A DNA stretch of 64,000 nt from Portulaca oleracea. Taxonomy: Eukaryota; Streptophyta; Magnoliopsida; Caryophyllales; Portulacaceae. Within the stretch, counting starts at the first letter, position 1. Each line of letters opens with the position of its first letter. Under the pieces are notes generated by a model. It did not search any database. It had not been told where the DNA came from and saw nothing but the letters and a program-made list of their open reading frames with translations. The stretch lies in the NCBI GenBank assembly GCA_029582165.1, contig CM055890.1, positions 4,828,787 through 4,892,786 on the forward strand, in the 5' to 3' direction. Below, in pieces: positions 46,488 to 59,200 of this stretch. Made by a program: the position numbers and the translations under genes.

Positions 46488-46915
46488 GAGCCATTCATTA
46501 CATTCAGGAAGCAGTACCTCATTTTCATTCCAACAGGGCAGGCGTAACAAAGAGTCACGTGGACATATTTCATTAAGAATGAATTCACAGGGCACCACCC
46601 AGAACTAGCAGACAACCCCTAACAAATGCCGTGCTTCCCAGTTTAGGGAACCAGGCTACCATCAGTAAACTAAGCATCCAAATTGATACAAGAATAATAG
46701 ACACAGAAAAAAAAAAGAAAAAAAAAAGAAAAGGTGACCAAGTTGGACTTATCATTCAACTCGTTAATAATACTCTAGTTTCTAAGAGAAACCAAAAATG
46801 TCAAAAAGAAAGTTTCGGTCGGCAACTTCAGGGGAGCTTTTCTGAAAATCCCACAAAGCTTCCATGCTCCGAAGGCGGCTTCAAATGAACTGCTAAATCT
46901 GCACAATTGATCCGG

Positions 46916-49900
46916 TCAAACACTGACCACCCCAGACACCCAAGGAACAACCAGGGGTGCCGTTGGGTGTGAACTTCTGTATGATTCAGAATATTTGTCC
47001 TTGAAGTTCAATTTTGGTTTCTCAGCCTGCACATTCATCAGTTGAAAGTGAGTTCTTGAGGTGATAGACCAGACTGCAACTTTGGAGGATGCTCCTTAAT
47101 CCACCCAAAATGATTTCTTTTTACCAAGCCACTTATTCAAGTACATAACCGTATCATAAAATAAAACGGAACAAAAAAAATCTCATGAAAAAGCATTTTA
47201 AAGAAGCGATTGAAGGTCAAGAGGGTTGCTCAAGCTAGCTGAATTGCAACCTGGATCATGCTAAGGTATGTTGTCCATTGACGAAATGAATGTGTCCTGA
47301 GAATAAATGAATATTGGTAGAACAATGGGTCTAGGCCAAGTTAGTTCAAATACAGGTCAAAATTGAGTTTTTTATTTTCAAAATGCATACTCCGGTTTAG
47401 GGTTGTCCAAATTTCCAAATGAGGTACATTCATGTTTCTCCAGGTCTATGCATGATTCAAGCAGTCTGTCTACTCAGGAAAACCCCAAAAGAAAAAAAAA
47501 ATATGAAACCGACTTCTGGGTCCCAAAGCACCGAAAACCTTTCCAGGGTCAACAAAATGCTAGCCAAAACAGCTAAGCTGAATTCTTGGGTCAACTGGAC
47601 TATTAATTAATGAACATTAGTGGGCTTACATATTTGAGCCAGCACTCCTGATGCTTGTGTTCATAAATGTCGGGAGAGAAGCATCCTGTCTCTGATGGGC
47701 AATAAACCCATATATTGCATTTCATTTCACCAGGCTTGGCACGTTTAGCCTGATCCAAGCAAGCCTGGCAACAGTCGGCTGCACTTTCTTTGTGGTGGGT
47801 TAGACCCCATCTAACAGCGGCCCCATCATAATCTGTATGAAGTTCTGCATGACACTCAGGAGGAACTGGCCTTCCAGCTAAAGGCTCCTCTTCCTCTGCA
47901 CATAACAAGGTAGGTCACAACTCTAACCTGTAACATTGATATAGCCGAGGCATACGCAAGATTATTTTGGTTAGATACTATCGTTAAGATTTAACCACTT
48001 ACCCGTATCATCCATCCCTGCAGGTTTATCATCATGCGCCTCATTGATAATCATAGGTGGTATCCACAACCCAATTTCTTCCATAACCAAAGACCATTTC
48101 AAATCCATAGCATCTACTAGAATTGCTAGATAATCACGAGGAAAATAAGTCAACATTCTAATAATGTATGTCCAAAAGTTCAGAAACTTAAAACACATGT
48201 CAATGAGAAGAGCGATTGAGCATACCAGCTTCATGAGATGAGATGGCCAGAGTCACATTATCTTGTCCAAGAACCACTTGCTTGGCTTCGTGTAGTTTTG
48301 CACTCCGCCAATTTTCCACTGCTTCTGTTTTTGGAGAGAATACACACAGACACAGCTAGGTGAATTAGAGGAAATATAACCAGAGAAATCAAGACAAGAA
48401 AGTTATTTCATTCATCTAATATCAACTCTTGTTCACAAAATCTGAAGAGGAACGGCAGGGCATCTGGACCAACCCCATAGGAATGCCGTCTCTGTTCCAG
48501 GCCTGCCTGTCTGGGTCTATTACATCAGTCATGTCCATATTTTTGTCTCTCTCTCCCCCCCCCCCCCCCTGTCTGATCAAATGTTATCAGCTTCATAATG
48601 GGACACAATGCTCTTCATTATCAACCAGGATAATCTATTGACTAAAGCCTAAAATAAACTAGTAATTACCCCAGCATTGCACCTAAAGTAGGGAACACGG
48701 AATAGCGGCTTGTCAAGAGAAGTATCTCTAAATGGGGATCATAATTTAGCCCTTGATGAAGCGAGGGAACGTGATACCAAAGCGAACTACCTGATACAAT
48801 TTACCAACATCAACAACTGGCAATGTATTTGCCCTGATACAATTTACCAACATCAACAACTGGCAATGTATTTGCCCCTTCGTCGATATCTGTACTTTCT
48901 CCAATGGAATTATTGAAAAGTTGGCTCAACCGGAGCTAAACCAATCTGTGTCAGCCAAAATCTCATACCAACTAGGGCTCGCCAAGGCTCAGTTAGATGT
49001 TGCTAAAATTCATAAATGGGTTCATGCTTCATGGTTGCATTACATATTGTATTGCATAACTGCATAAACGTTTTTCAAGAGCTTTAGCCAACAAAGTGAT
49101 GTCTCTGAACTTAAAGTGATGGCGCACTGCAGTTGAAAATGTGTCCCATGATTCCACAAACATTGCAAACAATATTTGTCTCTCTCCTTTTCAGTTCTCC
49201 CTCTGATAATGATATATGTATAATCAGCTCAGATAGAATGTTGAATCCTAAATTTGTTGTTATCATAATCAGCTGCACATGCTACAATATTATAAGCATC
49301 ACCATATAACAATGCTCATCTAAATGCTCATCTTCTACCATCTTAATGATCTACCTACCGGCATCCATATTCCACTAGCACATCTTTTGCATAGGCATTT
49401 ACAGTAACCAATTTAGTTCTGCAACCTGTTGACATTATAAATGAGCTTGGCTTCAATGGTGAATACTGTGAATACCCAGAGAGCATAACTACTATCAGTC
49501 ATGAAGATCACACATAAATGCAGTTTGTTATTGAGACCTGCCCCAGAGAACATGTAAATTGTTCATGTTTGGTATCCTTGGTGAACAAATTTTTCTTCCT
49601 TGAAAAGAACAATCTTATCATCGATTAGGCGGTCCTGCATTGAGTTCAAGGTTCATGTTCTATGCATGAAGCCTATGCTACAACCTATGAAGGAACAAAA
49701 GGGAGTATTTGTATCATCCTTTTTCCATGTTCCAAGTTGACATAGTCATTAGATATTACGATATAAAGTCTGATTAGCTGGACAGACAGCAGTGGCTGAG
49801 CTGCTGAATAGTTTGTGAGACTTCCATCCGCCATCATTGAGGGTAGATACATAATAGACAAAATGTTTTTAGAGTACAGTCCAACATAACTACAATCAGC

Positions 49901-52900
49901 TTCTATGTAATTAAGAGGCAAGTTGTGTCATCCCCCCCCCCCCAACCCTCCCCTCCCTGCTTGAGCAGGATTAGAGCTGGGAAACGTTGACACGACACGA
50001 TTACCGACCTGAACCTAACACGATAATAAACGGGTTTAGGTAGAAATTTTCAACCCGTTTAATTAAATGGGTTGACACAGCAAACCCGTTTAATTAAATG
50101 GGTTAGGTTCAGGTCAGGATTTTCGACACGAAAAAACACCTACTTAACCCGTTTAATTAAGCATGTTAAATGGGTCAAGTCGTTTGCTCGATAATTGTTA
50201 CCTAATTATACCGTTTTATCAATAAACTTAGGTGAAAATTTCAGTTAATACTCTTTGAAATATATGTAAGACTTGTAATTTTAACGTACATTCATATTTG
50301 ACTATGAATTAAAAGACATCTATTTATATATAACTCGAATTATATTACCACGCAAATTGTGGAATATGATATTTCATTATTTCGATCCCACAATGAGTTG
50401 TTTCGTATAAATGAGTTAATGGTTAAACGGGTAAATCGATAAATTTATTCAAACACGTTTACTTAAATGGGTAAACAGGTCAAAATAAGGTCAACCGGTT
50501 TAAAATTTAAACGGTAAACGGTTTCAATTTTCAACCCGTTTAATAAATGGGTTAGGTTCAGGTCGGAGAATTTTGAACCCGTTTAAGTTTGACACGAACA
50601 TGAACACGACTCGACCTGACCTATTAGCCAGCTCTAAGCAGGATACATGTTTGGGTTTGGAAACAGACAGTTGCTTCTGAATCATCAGGTCGCATGAAAA
50701 CAGGAAATGTGTTCCGAGTTCTTCAAAGTGGATGGTGAAAATGTTTATAACTCTATGGAATGGTTTTTTTTTTCCTTTTTTTAAGATCAGAGATATTGGA
50801 AGGCCTTTTTTTCCCCTGGTGCTGTTCCACTAGGTCATGAACACTGTTTCAACTGTCATATATTGAACTTGGGCACATAGTTCTGACTTTTGAGCTTATT
50901 GATGCTGTTTATTATGATTGACATGATCAAATAAGGAGACATCATGGTAAGGTAAGACCAGGGTCTGCTACCATATTGAACCACATGATCAGATCTCCTG
51001 ACCAAGCAAATTTACACATGGACCCAACAGATTTGAAACAGCCACCTGCAGTATGCACACCATGGCACAAGGTCTAGAAAGATCTACACGTACCCAATCT
51101 TGACCCTAGTCTCTACAAAATTGAGAGGTTTTTTTCCGAGAGATTGCCGAAGAACAACTGAACAAGTAGTTTCAAAAGAGCTTAGAGAGGCATTACAGAG
51201 AAGCGAGGAGACCAAGGAAAAAGAATTAAAAGTGAGACATGGTGGCTAGTACTGTGAGAATTAAAGACACATAAAGTAGTATCAGACAGAAGTTAAATAA
51301 CATACAAACTAAAATGTTAATAGTCATACAAACAAAAGTAAATAGAAAGGGCAGACGCATAAGCCAACAGACATCAACTTCACTGCAACCCATAATATAG
51401 GAAAGCCCCACAAAAGCACACATTCAAACCAAATATTAAGAGCAATGAAGTCCTAAGAACTTGGAAGATACACCTAGCAAACTAGCGATAAGCCTAAAAA
51501 ACCCTCAAGTAAAATATGCAGTCTTAATCATACACAGTTGCCCACTCACTATCTAAGGGTCATGTCCGTGCTATGTTGTAAATGTGACTAGTTCTATATG
51601 ACAGGTTCACCTTGGGAAAGGGGCTACTAGTTGTAAGAAAGATCAGTATCATAAAAGACAAAATGCAAGATGAAAATTGACAAACAAATAGTGTCGCCAC
51701 AAGCTCGCCTATGAAATTTGGAACTTCACTATATAAAACTCATGGCTACTAATGGGCTACAACTAAATATATACACAAAAAGAAACGAACCGACTCTCAA
51801 ACATATAGTGTGCTCATAGAGAACTCTGATAGTGTCTCTCTCTCTCTCTAATCTATAATCAGCTACACAATAAATAACACACAGGAAGGAGAAAGTGGAG
51901 CAATATTTCCAAGGGCAATAGTTACAAAAAACAAGTAATCTCAAGAGTTGTCTGCTCACCTCTTTGCTCAGTGATGTTTGCGTTTTCAGGCAAGCCTTTC
52001 AGCAGTTGCAGGATTTCATCTCTGATCATATGCTTTAGACGTAGTGGTAATAGCAACCTCCTCTTCTGTTCAGCTAATCCCTTTGAAATATTTTTAACCT
52101 TCATCATTCCAAATAGAAAATGGAACACTACTTAGAAAGATCATAGATTACATCAAAGTCAAACAACTTACGAACAAAAGCATTTTCAAGCAAATATTAT
52201 TCAGCCTCTATACCCAAAATGGATACAACTTACGAGCCGAGACATTACACATTACACCAAATTTACACGAAGTCATCAAACAGGAAAAATCCTCAGCAGC
52301 AGAAACCATTTCCCAAAATAATCAGAAATGGCAACAGTCAAATCCAAAGATCAAAACTTGGTCTTACCACTTGAACAAGTTCTAAAGGTTGTGATGCTTT
52401 CCTAATCCGCATTGACTCTTCCATTTTCTGTATCTGATCGGGGGTATACTTAACATCTGACAACATACAGCCTTGGATCAGACAAACTAAACCAATGAAA
52501 TCAAACTTGGGAATTCCATAATATCCATTCCAACACAAATAGAGTTAGTTAAAATAATCAGGAAAATTGGTTCCAGAAGCAATTTATTGCTAGAATCGAA
52601 AACAATATTCAGGCGGGAAAAGAAAGGAATGACTAATGAGGAAAAAGGCAAGTGGGTATGGAAGCACGGAAGATATAGAAAAAAAGAAACAAACCCCACA
52701 AAGAAGAAACATGGAAAGAGACATGAGCACTTAACTATATTGTGAAGAGTTGTTATTGCTGGAGTAGAGATACATAGAACTGTAAAGACATCTAAGCACA
52801 TATAGAGCAATGAAAATGTTCAAGGAACAAATAATGAGAGTGGTCCTCTTGTATGAACATCCCCATTTGGCTCTTCCTTGAGCTCCCCACTCTAACCTCG

Positions 52901-52904
52901 CCAT
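46916..52904 (-). CDS. Membrane-anchored protein with Cys-rich PAN/Apple-like C-terminal region, seven coding exons
   Basis: Exons in gene order: 52904-52736, 52456-52368, 52098-51960, 48324-48226, 48125-48003, 47895-47630, 47026-46916 (stop TGA at 46916-46918). They total 996 bases, 331 aa. All introns are GT-AG and frame phases match at each join. The start MARLEWGAQG is followed by a basic stretch and one hydrophobic helix (about residues 21-43), which suggests a type II membrane anchor. A charged linker follows (KYTPDQIQKMEESMRIRKA, then helices with MIRDEILQLLKGL). The C-terminal region from Cys221 has ADCCQACLDQA, KCNIWVYCPSETGC and HKHQECWLKYAEKPKLNF, with a cysteine pattern like PAN/Apple modules; the protein ends VPWVSGVVSV. 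It resembles an uncharacterised plant family as recalled, and no function is assigned. Intron 3 is 3.6 kb and holds a hAT element. Confidence 0.85.
48791..48876. repeat. 43-bp tandem duplication in intron 3
   Basis: Two adjacent identical units start CTGATACAATTTACCAACAT. It lies within the long intron of the membrane-protein gene. Confidence 0.9.
49972..50636. mobile_element. hAT-like non-autonomous element in intron 3 of the membrane-protein gene
   Basis: It starts TAGAGCTGG and ends CCAGCTCTA, perfect 9-bp inverted ends, flanked by the 8-bp duplication AGCAGGAT (49964-49971 and 50637-50644). The 665-bp body is made of repeated AACCCGTTTAATTAAATGGG words in both directions. Both flanks are intronic, so the insertion does not interrupt coding sequence. 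Confidence 0.9.
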
Positions 52905-53610
52905 TTCCCAAATTGAAATCCCTGTGTCAACGCACTCTCCATCCCACCATAGTATCTGAAGTTTTCTCAGCTGCCCAGATGATAATTATAAAGTGTTGAG
53001 CCAAATGGAAGAGAATCGGCGTCTGGGCATTCCAGATCGATGGATAAACAACCCAAATTGGGTGGAGTTTAGAGGGATTTCAGCTCAAACATGGGGAGAA
53101 TCTAAAGAAGGGGTAAAACAGAAGAAGCAGAAAAGTGATGTTGGAGGGGTTGGGAGGCTTCTTGTTGTGGAACACTGCTTCACAATCCGGGATTCCAGAG
53201 GGAACTTGTTCGTTGTTGATTTCTAAATTTGCGATCTTTTTTAGGACTAAATTAGGTGGGTCATGAATCTGATTTTGGCAAAACACCCTCTTGCTTTCCT
53301 TTACCCAATCCACCCTCCCAAGATGGCAGTTCCTGTCATCCGGATCCAATTCAAGTTATGGGGCACTTCAATGGGTGGGCACGGAGTTGACATGGATAGT
53401 CTTTTTAGTTTTTTTTTTTTTTTGAATGTCATCCTGGGTTTCTATTCATTATTTTTTTCAATTATTGAAAGTCATAAAAGGTAGAAAATTGCATTAAAAA
53501 TGTTATAAAGAGTTGTAAAATAACAAAAGATAATCCACAAATATAGTCCGCCAACGAAATAGATACACACCATTTTAGAGTGGTACAAGCAAGTACCTAG
53601 CACATATCTC
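52905..53610 (-). promoter_or_regulatory. 5' flank of the membrane-protein gene
   Basis: It contains the untranslated region and promoter by position. Two opposite frames of about 80 codons (52993-53226 plus, 53080-53349 minus) overlap here; neither matches a known product, and no splice joins connect them to the gene. No TATA box could be assigned with confidence. Confidence 0.3.
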
Positions 53611-53795
53611 TAGAAGTGAGCAAAAAAACCGGAACGTTGAAATCAAACTCTGAGAAAGCCAAACCAATGACAGAAAAGGGTTAAGCAAACCGATGAATGG
53701 ATAAGTTATCCAGTTTGGTTTCGGGGCACGATTTTCGAACCGATAGTTAACTATGTGTGTGTGTTTATATACATATACATATATATATATATATA

Positions 53796-54313
53796 GGAAA
53801 ATTAGATTCTAATAATCCCTGCTTTTGTAAATTGGATGACAATAATCCCTAATTTCAATTTGTATTCTGGTGGTCCAAAAAAAAAATTGTATTGTAGTGG
53901 TACCAAATCCATCACCATATTCTTTTTATTTTTTTCATGCCTATCCCATATTGTTTTTGTTTTTTTCGTTCCTGCCCCCAAATAGGTAATGAAGTGTAGT
54001 TGCTAAAACATTTTTTAAATTATTTTTTTGAGATTCCGAGCAATTATTATGATTTTTTAAAAAGAATAAAATTGAAAAAATCATAAAAAACTGAAAAAAA
54101 AATTGGGAGAAGTGCTGTAAATTCATTAAAAATCGTGGTAAAGTGTTATACAAAGTTTTGAATCAAATGCAACACAAAATCTATAATATTTAGGGTATTC
54201 TCTCGATTATATCCCACTACAATACAATTTTATTTTATTTTTGGACCACAAGAATGCAAATTTAAAGTAGGGATTATTACCATCCAATTTGTAGGATTAT
54301 TAGAATCCAATTT

Positions 54314-54315
<2 letters not shown>
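53796..54315. mobile_element. Foldback MITE with inverted ends of about 100 bp, nested in (TA)n
   Basis: GGAAAATTAGATTCTAATAA and CTGGTGGTCCAAAAAAAAAA on the left are mirrored by TTTGGACCACAAGAATGC and GAATCCAATTTCC on the right. It sits inside a TA microsatellite, so the target duplication cannot be read exactly. The long inverted ends point to a Mutator- or foldback-type MITE (inference). Confidence 0.65.

Positions 54316-54362
<47 letters not shown>
54316..54362. repeat. (TA)n microsatellite
   Basis: A pure AT run at the right side of the nested MITE, with a (TG)n run at 54366-54377. A shorter TA run lies at 53777-53795 on the left side. Confidence 0.9.
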
Positions 54363-54365
<3 letters not shown>

Positions 54366-54479
54366 GTGTGTGTGTGTACACACATATATATGTACATATT
54401 CCAAACCGAAAACACCGGTTAATTGGCCCAATCAACCCAAACCGAACCGATCCTAACCGCGCTAAACCCTATATATCTC

Positions 54480-55422
54480 CCTTTGTCATACTTTTGGGAG
54501 TATGGTTGTCGTATCCATATGGAGTTGTATTCTAGGCACTTAAAACTGACTCAAGTATTCAAAGCTAGGTAGATAAAGCAGGAATAGTGGAGGTGATGAT
54601 CAAATTACTGAAACAACAAAAATGCTCAAGTTATGATATAAATATTCAACAACTAATCAATTTGAACAGCCTAACCTACCAATTCTAAACAAGCAATTAA
54701 GAGGAGTCGATTGCAACATATTGAACGTCAAATCTCTCACTCGAGGGTGAGAGACTTCGCCCAAACCCTCTCTCGAGGGTCAAAGGCTAGCTTAACTATT
54801 CTAATTGCTTATTCTCATAGAGTTAGCCTAATTAAACTATAGGATTAACAACCTGAACCTAGTCAGAATTCAACACTCTTGTGCCAAAACCCTAACCATT
54901 TTCTCTACCCACCCTAGCAAATTAACCATTTCATCGAACACGCGGTAGGCATGAGAAACCTTCTAATTACAAATAGGAATTTGATAGATTAGGATTAAGC
55001 AAATTAATCAATCATCGAATACATCAATCACAACCCAAACTACACAAAATTAACAACAAATTAACATATTAAAGTAATTAAAAAGGAACGAGAGCAATCT
55101 AACAAGTAAATCAATCATCGAAAACTTAGTCTCAACTTGAAATCGAAGAATAAATTTGATGAATCTTTCCAAATCATAATCTAATCTAATAATTTAGCAA
55201 GAAGAAATTGAAACTAGAGGGGGGGGAGGGTTAGAGAGAAAACCTCCCCCCAAAACCTAGAGGAGAACTAGAATGAGAATGAACGTTATAATGAAAACTG
55301 ATGATTTAATCTAATTAAAACATCTTAAAAACTGCAATTATAGAATTGGCACAGGCAGTGTCGAGTTTGGCACAACCTGTGTTGACTTTCTGGAATTCTG
55401 GGTTTTAGCACAACTAGTGTTG
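54480..55422 (-). mobile_element. LTR fragment on the minus strand, left part
   Basis: Read on the minus strand it has the features of an Athila/Tat-type LTR end, with GTGAGAGATTTGACG and a TATGGATACGACAACCATAC terminus. It contains the inverted motif CACAACCTGTGTTGAC, like the other LTRs of this style. The fragment ends in the duplicated target TGTTG (55418-55422) and resumes at 58862. Confidence 0.45.
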
Positions 55423-55859
55423 TGTAAAACCCTGAAAAATTCAATTGCGTTTACCGTTAAATTTTCCTAACGAGCGTTTTATTCCGTTATTTATTTATCT
55501 GTTATCACACGGAGCTTTTAGGACCGCGAGTGAGTTTCTTGGAATTTTTAGTGTTCTAAAAATATCAGTTAGAAATTTTTCGGGCTTGGGTAGAATTTTA
55601 TTTGGATCAGTTGTTGAAATTTTATCTGGCTTTGATTATGTTTACGGGTAAAAATTGTAGTGGGACATAGTATTAACATTATGGGTATTTTTAGTAGTAA
55701 TTTTGTGATGATGTCATCTTGATGACCTCACCTTTTCTTCCCAATTTCCTCCTAATTTTATCAAAAACCCCTCCCCAAGGAATTCGAGTAACAAATTTAG
55801 CTGCACCCACTACCCATCCAAACCATCCCATACCCTATACTCACCCTACACGTGTCCCT

Positions 55860-55862
<3 letters not shown>

Positions 55863-55918
<56 letters not shown>
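55863..55918. repeat. (CT)n microsatellite
   Basis: An almost pure CT run inside the solo LTR. A (TTC)n run follows at 56007-56054. The Ser/Leu and Glu-rich frames across them are artefacts. Confidence 0.95.
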
Positions 55919-55921
<3 letters not shown>

Positions 55922-57170
55922 TTTCACTGATATTAGTACTGCTGCTATTCTTGCTACTGCACGACATACATACACCAACACAACCTCCATTCTCCTTCAT
56001 TCTCTTTTCTTCTTCTTCTTCTTCTTCTTCTTCTTCTTCTTCTTCTTCTTCTTCATTCTCCATTTTTTCTTCTTCTCCCTTCTTCCTCTTCTTCTTCTTT
56101 TCTTTTGGTTCTTACTGTTTTCCCACCTGCATCAAAGACACCACCGCTACGGTTGCACCATCACCCCGAGCCACCTCAACCACCACCGAACCACCCTCCT
56201 TTCACCTGCGTTACACCGACGAGCACCTCCTCCGCCTTTTCCGACCATCACCGACCACCATCCGGCCACCGCATCTCAGTCCGCCGCCCAGAACCACCAC
56301 CAGAAACCCACCCAAACCTTCTTCTTTTCTATGGTTGCTACCTAACTCGACCTCCACCGAACCCCGACGACGTCGCGCACCATCACCAACCACCACCAAC
56401 GCCCCAGCTCTGGCCACCGCCCTCACGGCACCACAACCACCGACGCAGCTCCGGCCACCGCACCGCTGAACCGCCACTCGAGCAACCCCGAGCCCTTCCT
56501 CTTGTTCTCCCTTCTTCTTGTGCCCTAGTGCACCGAACCACTGCCACCACTTGCTGCCGCCACCTCCGACCACCGGAGCTCAAGCGCCGACGACCCCGAC
56601 GCCAGCAGATGACCGAGCATCCACCACCCCGGACCCACCTCTTCTAGCTTGGACCCATTGTTTGTGCTTCCTCTCTCTTTTTCTCTCTCTACAAATTATT
56701 ATGGGTATAACTATATTAGGGTTAGTATAATCATATTATTACTTTATTTGTGTGTTAATAAAACTTGTTTATATTGGTAATGATGGTTAAATACTTGTTA
56801 GTGTATTAAGTGTAATATTAGGGTGTGATTAGTGTAGTTTTTACAAGTTAATATGGCTAAGTATAAATGTCTATATTAAACTTTGATGTTTATATGTTAA
56901 TAATATTAACCATACATGATTATCAGTATAATAATGTCAAGTTAGATTTTATCAAATATCTTGTTATATTATATGTTGTGATTATTACAAAGTTTAGTTT
57001 ATTATACTTTATATCTCATGATATTAAGCTAATATTGTTTCAATATTACTAATAATAATATTTTCTTAAAGTTTGATTCATTACATTACTCTCATGGTTA
57101 TTTTGAAAGTGTAATATTACAAGTATTATTATCTTAAAGTATGTTAGTTGGTAATATTACAAAGTCATGT

Positions 57171-57194
57171 TAATATTATTATTATTATTATTAC

Positions 57195-57227
<33 letters not shown>
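57171..57227. repeat. (ATT)n microsatellite
   Basis: A run of TATTAT interrupted once by ACTATT, inside the solo LTR. Confidence 0.9.
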
Positions 57228-57228
<1 letters not shown>

Positions 57229-58861
57229 AGGTTTCATGTTACTATTATTAGTATTATAAAGTTTCGTATTATTATGATTATTATAAAGTTTCCGGAAAGT
57301 TTCATATTATTAGTATTAAATGTTTCACATTATTAGTATCAAAGTTTCATATGTCTTAGTATTTAATTTCCATATATTTTGGTATTAAAGTTTTATAAAG
57401 TTTTCATGTTATGTGGTAATACGAATATTATGTTCCAAAAACCCTATGTAATATTATTACTAAAGTATTAGTATCGAGTTATGATTTTAAAAGTGTTGTT
57501 CCGATTTTATTATTTTACCTTTAGAAAAGGTGTGTTGTGATGTTCGTATTTTTCTTAATAGTTATGTTCAATGCATGGATAACTAACTTATAAGAAAAGG
57601 CTAAGGTTGGGGGTAGGGTAGGATTCGTGCATAACTAACTTTCGTCGAGTTTTAATTTTAGAAGTTTATATTCGAATTCTAGGTCCGAGTGAGACGACGC
57701 GATAGTTAGCTCCCGTGTGTAAGTGATTGCAGTAAAGAGAAGCTGTTCAGGTAATGTCTATGTCCTAATCCCCTTTGGGATGCTCTTTTATCTGTTTTGT
57801 GATTTTAATCTGTTTTATGAAGCTTGCATCCCGCACGGGGATTTTCTGTAAAGTTAGACTGTCTGATTTGGTTGTCTGAGAGTTGTTTTTCTGAGTTGAG
57901 TAAAACGTGACAGTCTTTTAAACTCTGAGTTTTTATTTTGTTGATTTTAGAAACTGGGTTGAGTTTTATTTGAAGTCTGACGCCTGATAATTCATAAGAT
58001 ACTAATAATTAAAGTGAAACCATAAGCGGGTTATGCGACCCTTAGACCGGGATCTGTTCTGCAGGAGTTATCAAGAGATCGGGAGTCCCGATATTATTTC
58101 GAGATTGTGCACACATCGATTCTCGCTTCGACCGCCATCCATTCGATTACGAGGATCGAGATCTGCTTCTGATTCTGGTTCTGATATTCTGGGGATAGGC
58201 AAATCCCGCCCGCATAATAAAATTCTGATCTGTTTCCTGAGGAAAAGTTTACTCTGTTTCTGATTTCTGATGTCTGATGTCTGATTTCTGAGATTGAAAA
58301 GTCGGTTGAGGTTTTGAATCGTTGTGTTTTACTGAGTTGAAAGTTAGTACTGTTGGTTTATAAGTTCTTTTATTTCTGAACTCTGTTATTTCTGGGGTTG
58401 GGTTTCAAATGAGTTGCGAAAAGGTTTGACTTGTTCCCCTTCCCTAAATGGTTTGAAATGATCTTTGAACTGTTTTGACAGTTAGGGGTAGACATTATTG
58501 AGGTTTCCCCCCTCATGTTGTGAATGTTTTGTTTTCAGGTGAAGATCAGTTATGTGAAGGGGAAGGGCACTAGAGTGAGGACGTTGGAGTTAGCCGTTTT
58601 GATAATAAAGTTTAATTTATGTTTAGACTTGAAGTTTAGTAATGTTGAGTTTATGTTGTTCTAGACTACGAAGTTCTTTTCGTTGTTAAATTAAAGTAAA
58701 CAGTTATCTTTTGTTGTTAGTTTCCCTTTCTTGCCTTGTATCTCTTCTTGAATGCGATGCGATAAGTTAATAAAAAGAAAAAAATGAGACTTCCGCTGTT
58801 AATGTTAGTCAACGTTTGATTTTGACCGTTAAGTTCAGATCTGAAGTTCCGGGGCGTTACA

Positions 58862-59200
58862 TGTTGAAATTGGCACGACTTTTGCACAACTCTTTTTCCG
58901 TTCTTTTCTGCAGCACAACATGTGCTACCGCCTGTGCTTATTTGGCTTGGCTTCTTTCTTTACTCTTCAACCTTCTATTACTTCCCGCACTTTTCCGTAA
59001 CATTCGAAATGCACATATTCTTCATCATAAAGGGCGGGATTATCTAAAAACATATAAATTCACACACTTTAGTCATTAATGAGCAAAGTAAGTGAAATTA
59101 AATACTAAATCTAGGTAAAAGAGCTTTAGAAGGTGAAAATTAGCCAAGAAAAGAAAGCTAGAAACCCGTAAAATTATGGTTTATCACCCTTCTATCCACT
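58862..59200 (-). mobile_element. LTR fragment on the minus strand, right part
   Basis: It continues the fragment that ended at 55422, with further inverted motifs such as CAGCACAACATGTGCTACC and GCACGACTTTTGCACAAC. The distal end is not clear. Confidence 0.4.

Larger units (their letters stand above)
53611..54471. mobile_element. hAT-like element carrying a nested MITE
   Basis: It starts TAGAAGTGAGC and ends CGCGCTAAACCCTA; the flanks CATATCTC (53603-53610) and TATATCTC (54472-54479) match at 7 of 8 bases. The body has AACCGAA and CCGGTT words like the other hAT-like MITEs here. Its middle is split by TA microsatellites and a second MITE (53796-54315). Confidence 0.6.
55423..58861 (+). mobile_element. 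Solo LTR, chromovirus (Tekay-like), with pyrimidine-rich block
   Basis: It starts TGTAAAACCC and ends GGGGCGTTACA and is flanked by TGTTG on both sides (55418-55422 and 58862-58866), so the 3439-bp insertion has TG...CA ends and a perfect 5-bp duplication. No PBS or coding interior lies within. Positions 55855-56640 hold (CT)n, (TTC)n and CCACC-rich sequence giving overlapping Pro/Ser-rich frames on both strands that are not genes. The 3' part is related to 15700-16350. Confidence 0.8.

Noticed and set aside
46390..46490. SINE or tRNA-like sequence suggested by GGTTCGATTCGGG
   Set aside because: No matching A box, no poly-A tail and no cloverleaf were found. The nearby sequence fits a hAT-like terminus instead.
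52993..53349. Two opposite frames of 77 and 89 aa as possible genes
   Set aside because: They overlap on opposite strands in the 5' flank of the membrane-protein gene, lack known domains and do not splice in frame to neighbouring exons.
55719..56647. Long overlapping reading frames on both strands (180-208 aa)
   Set aside because: They run through (CT)n, (TTC)n and CCACC-rich sequence inside a solo LTR; several frames are open at once because of base composition, and none has a recognisable domain.
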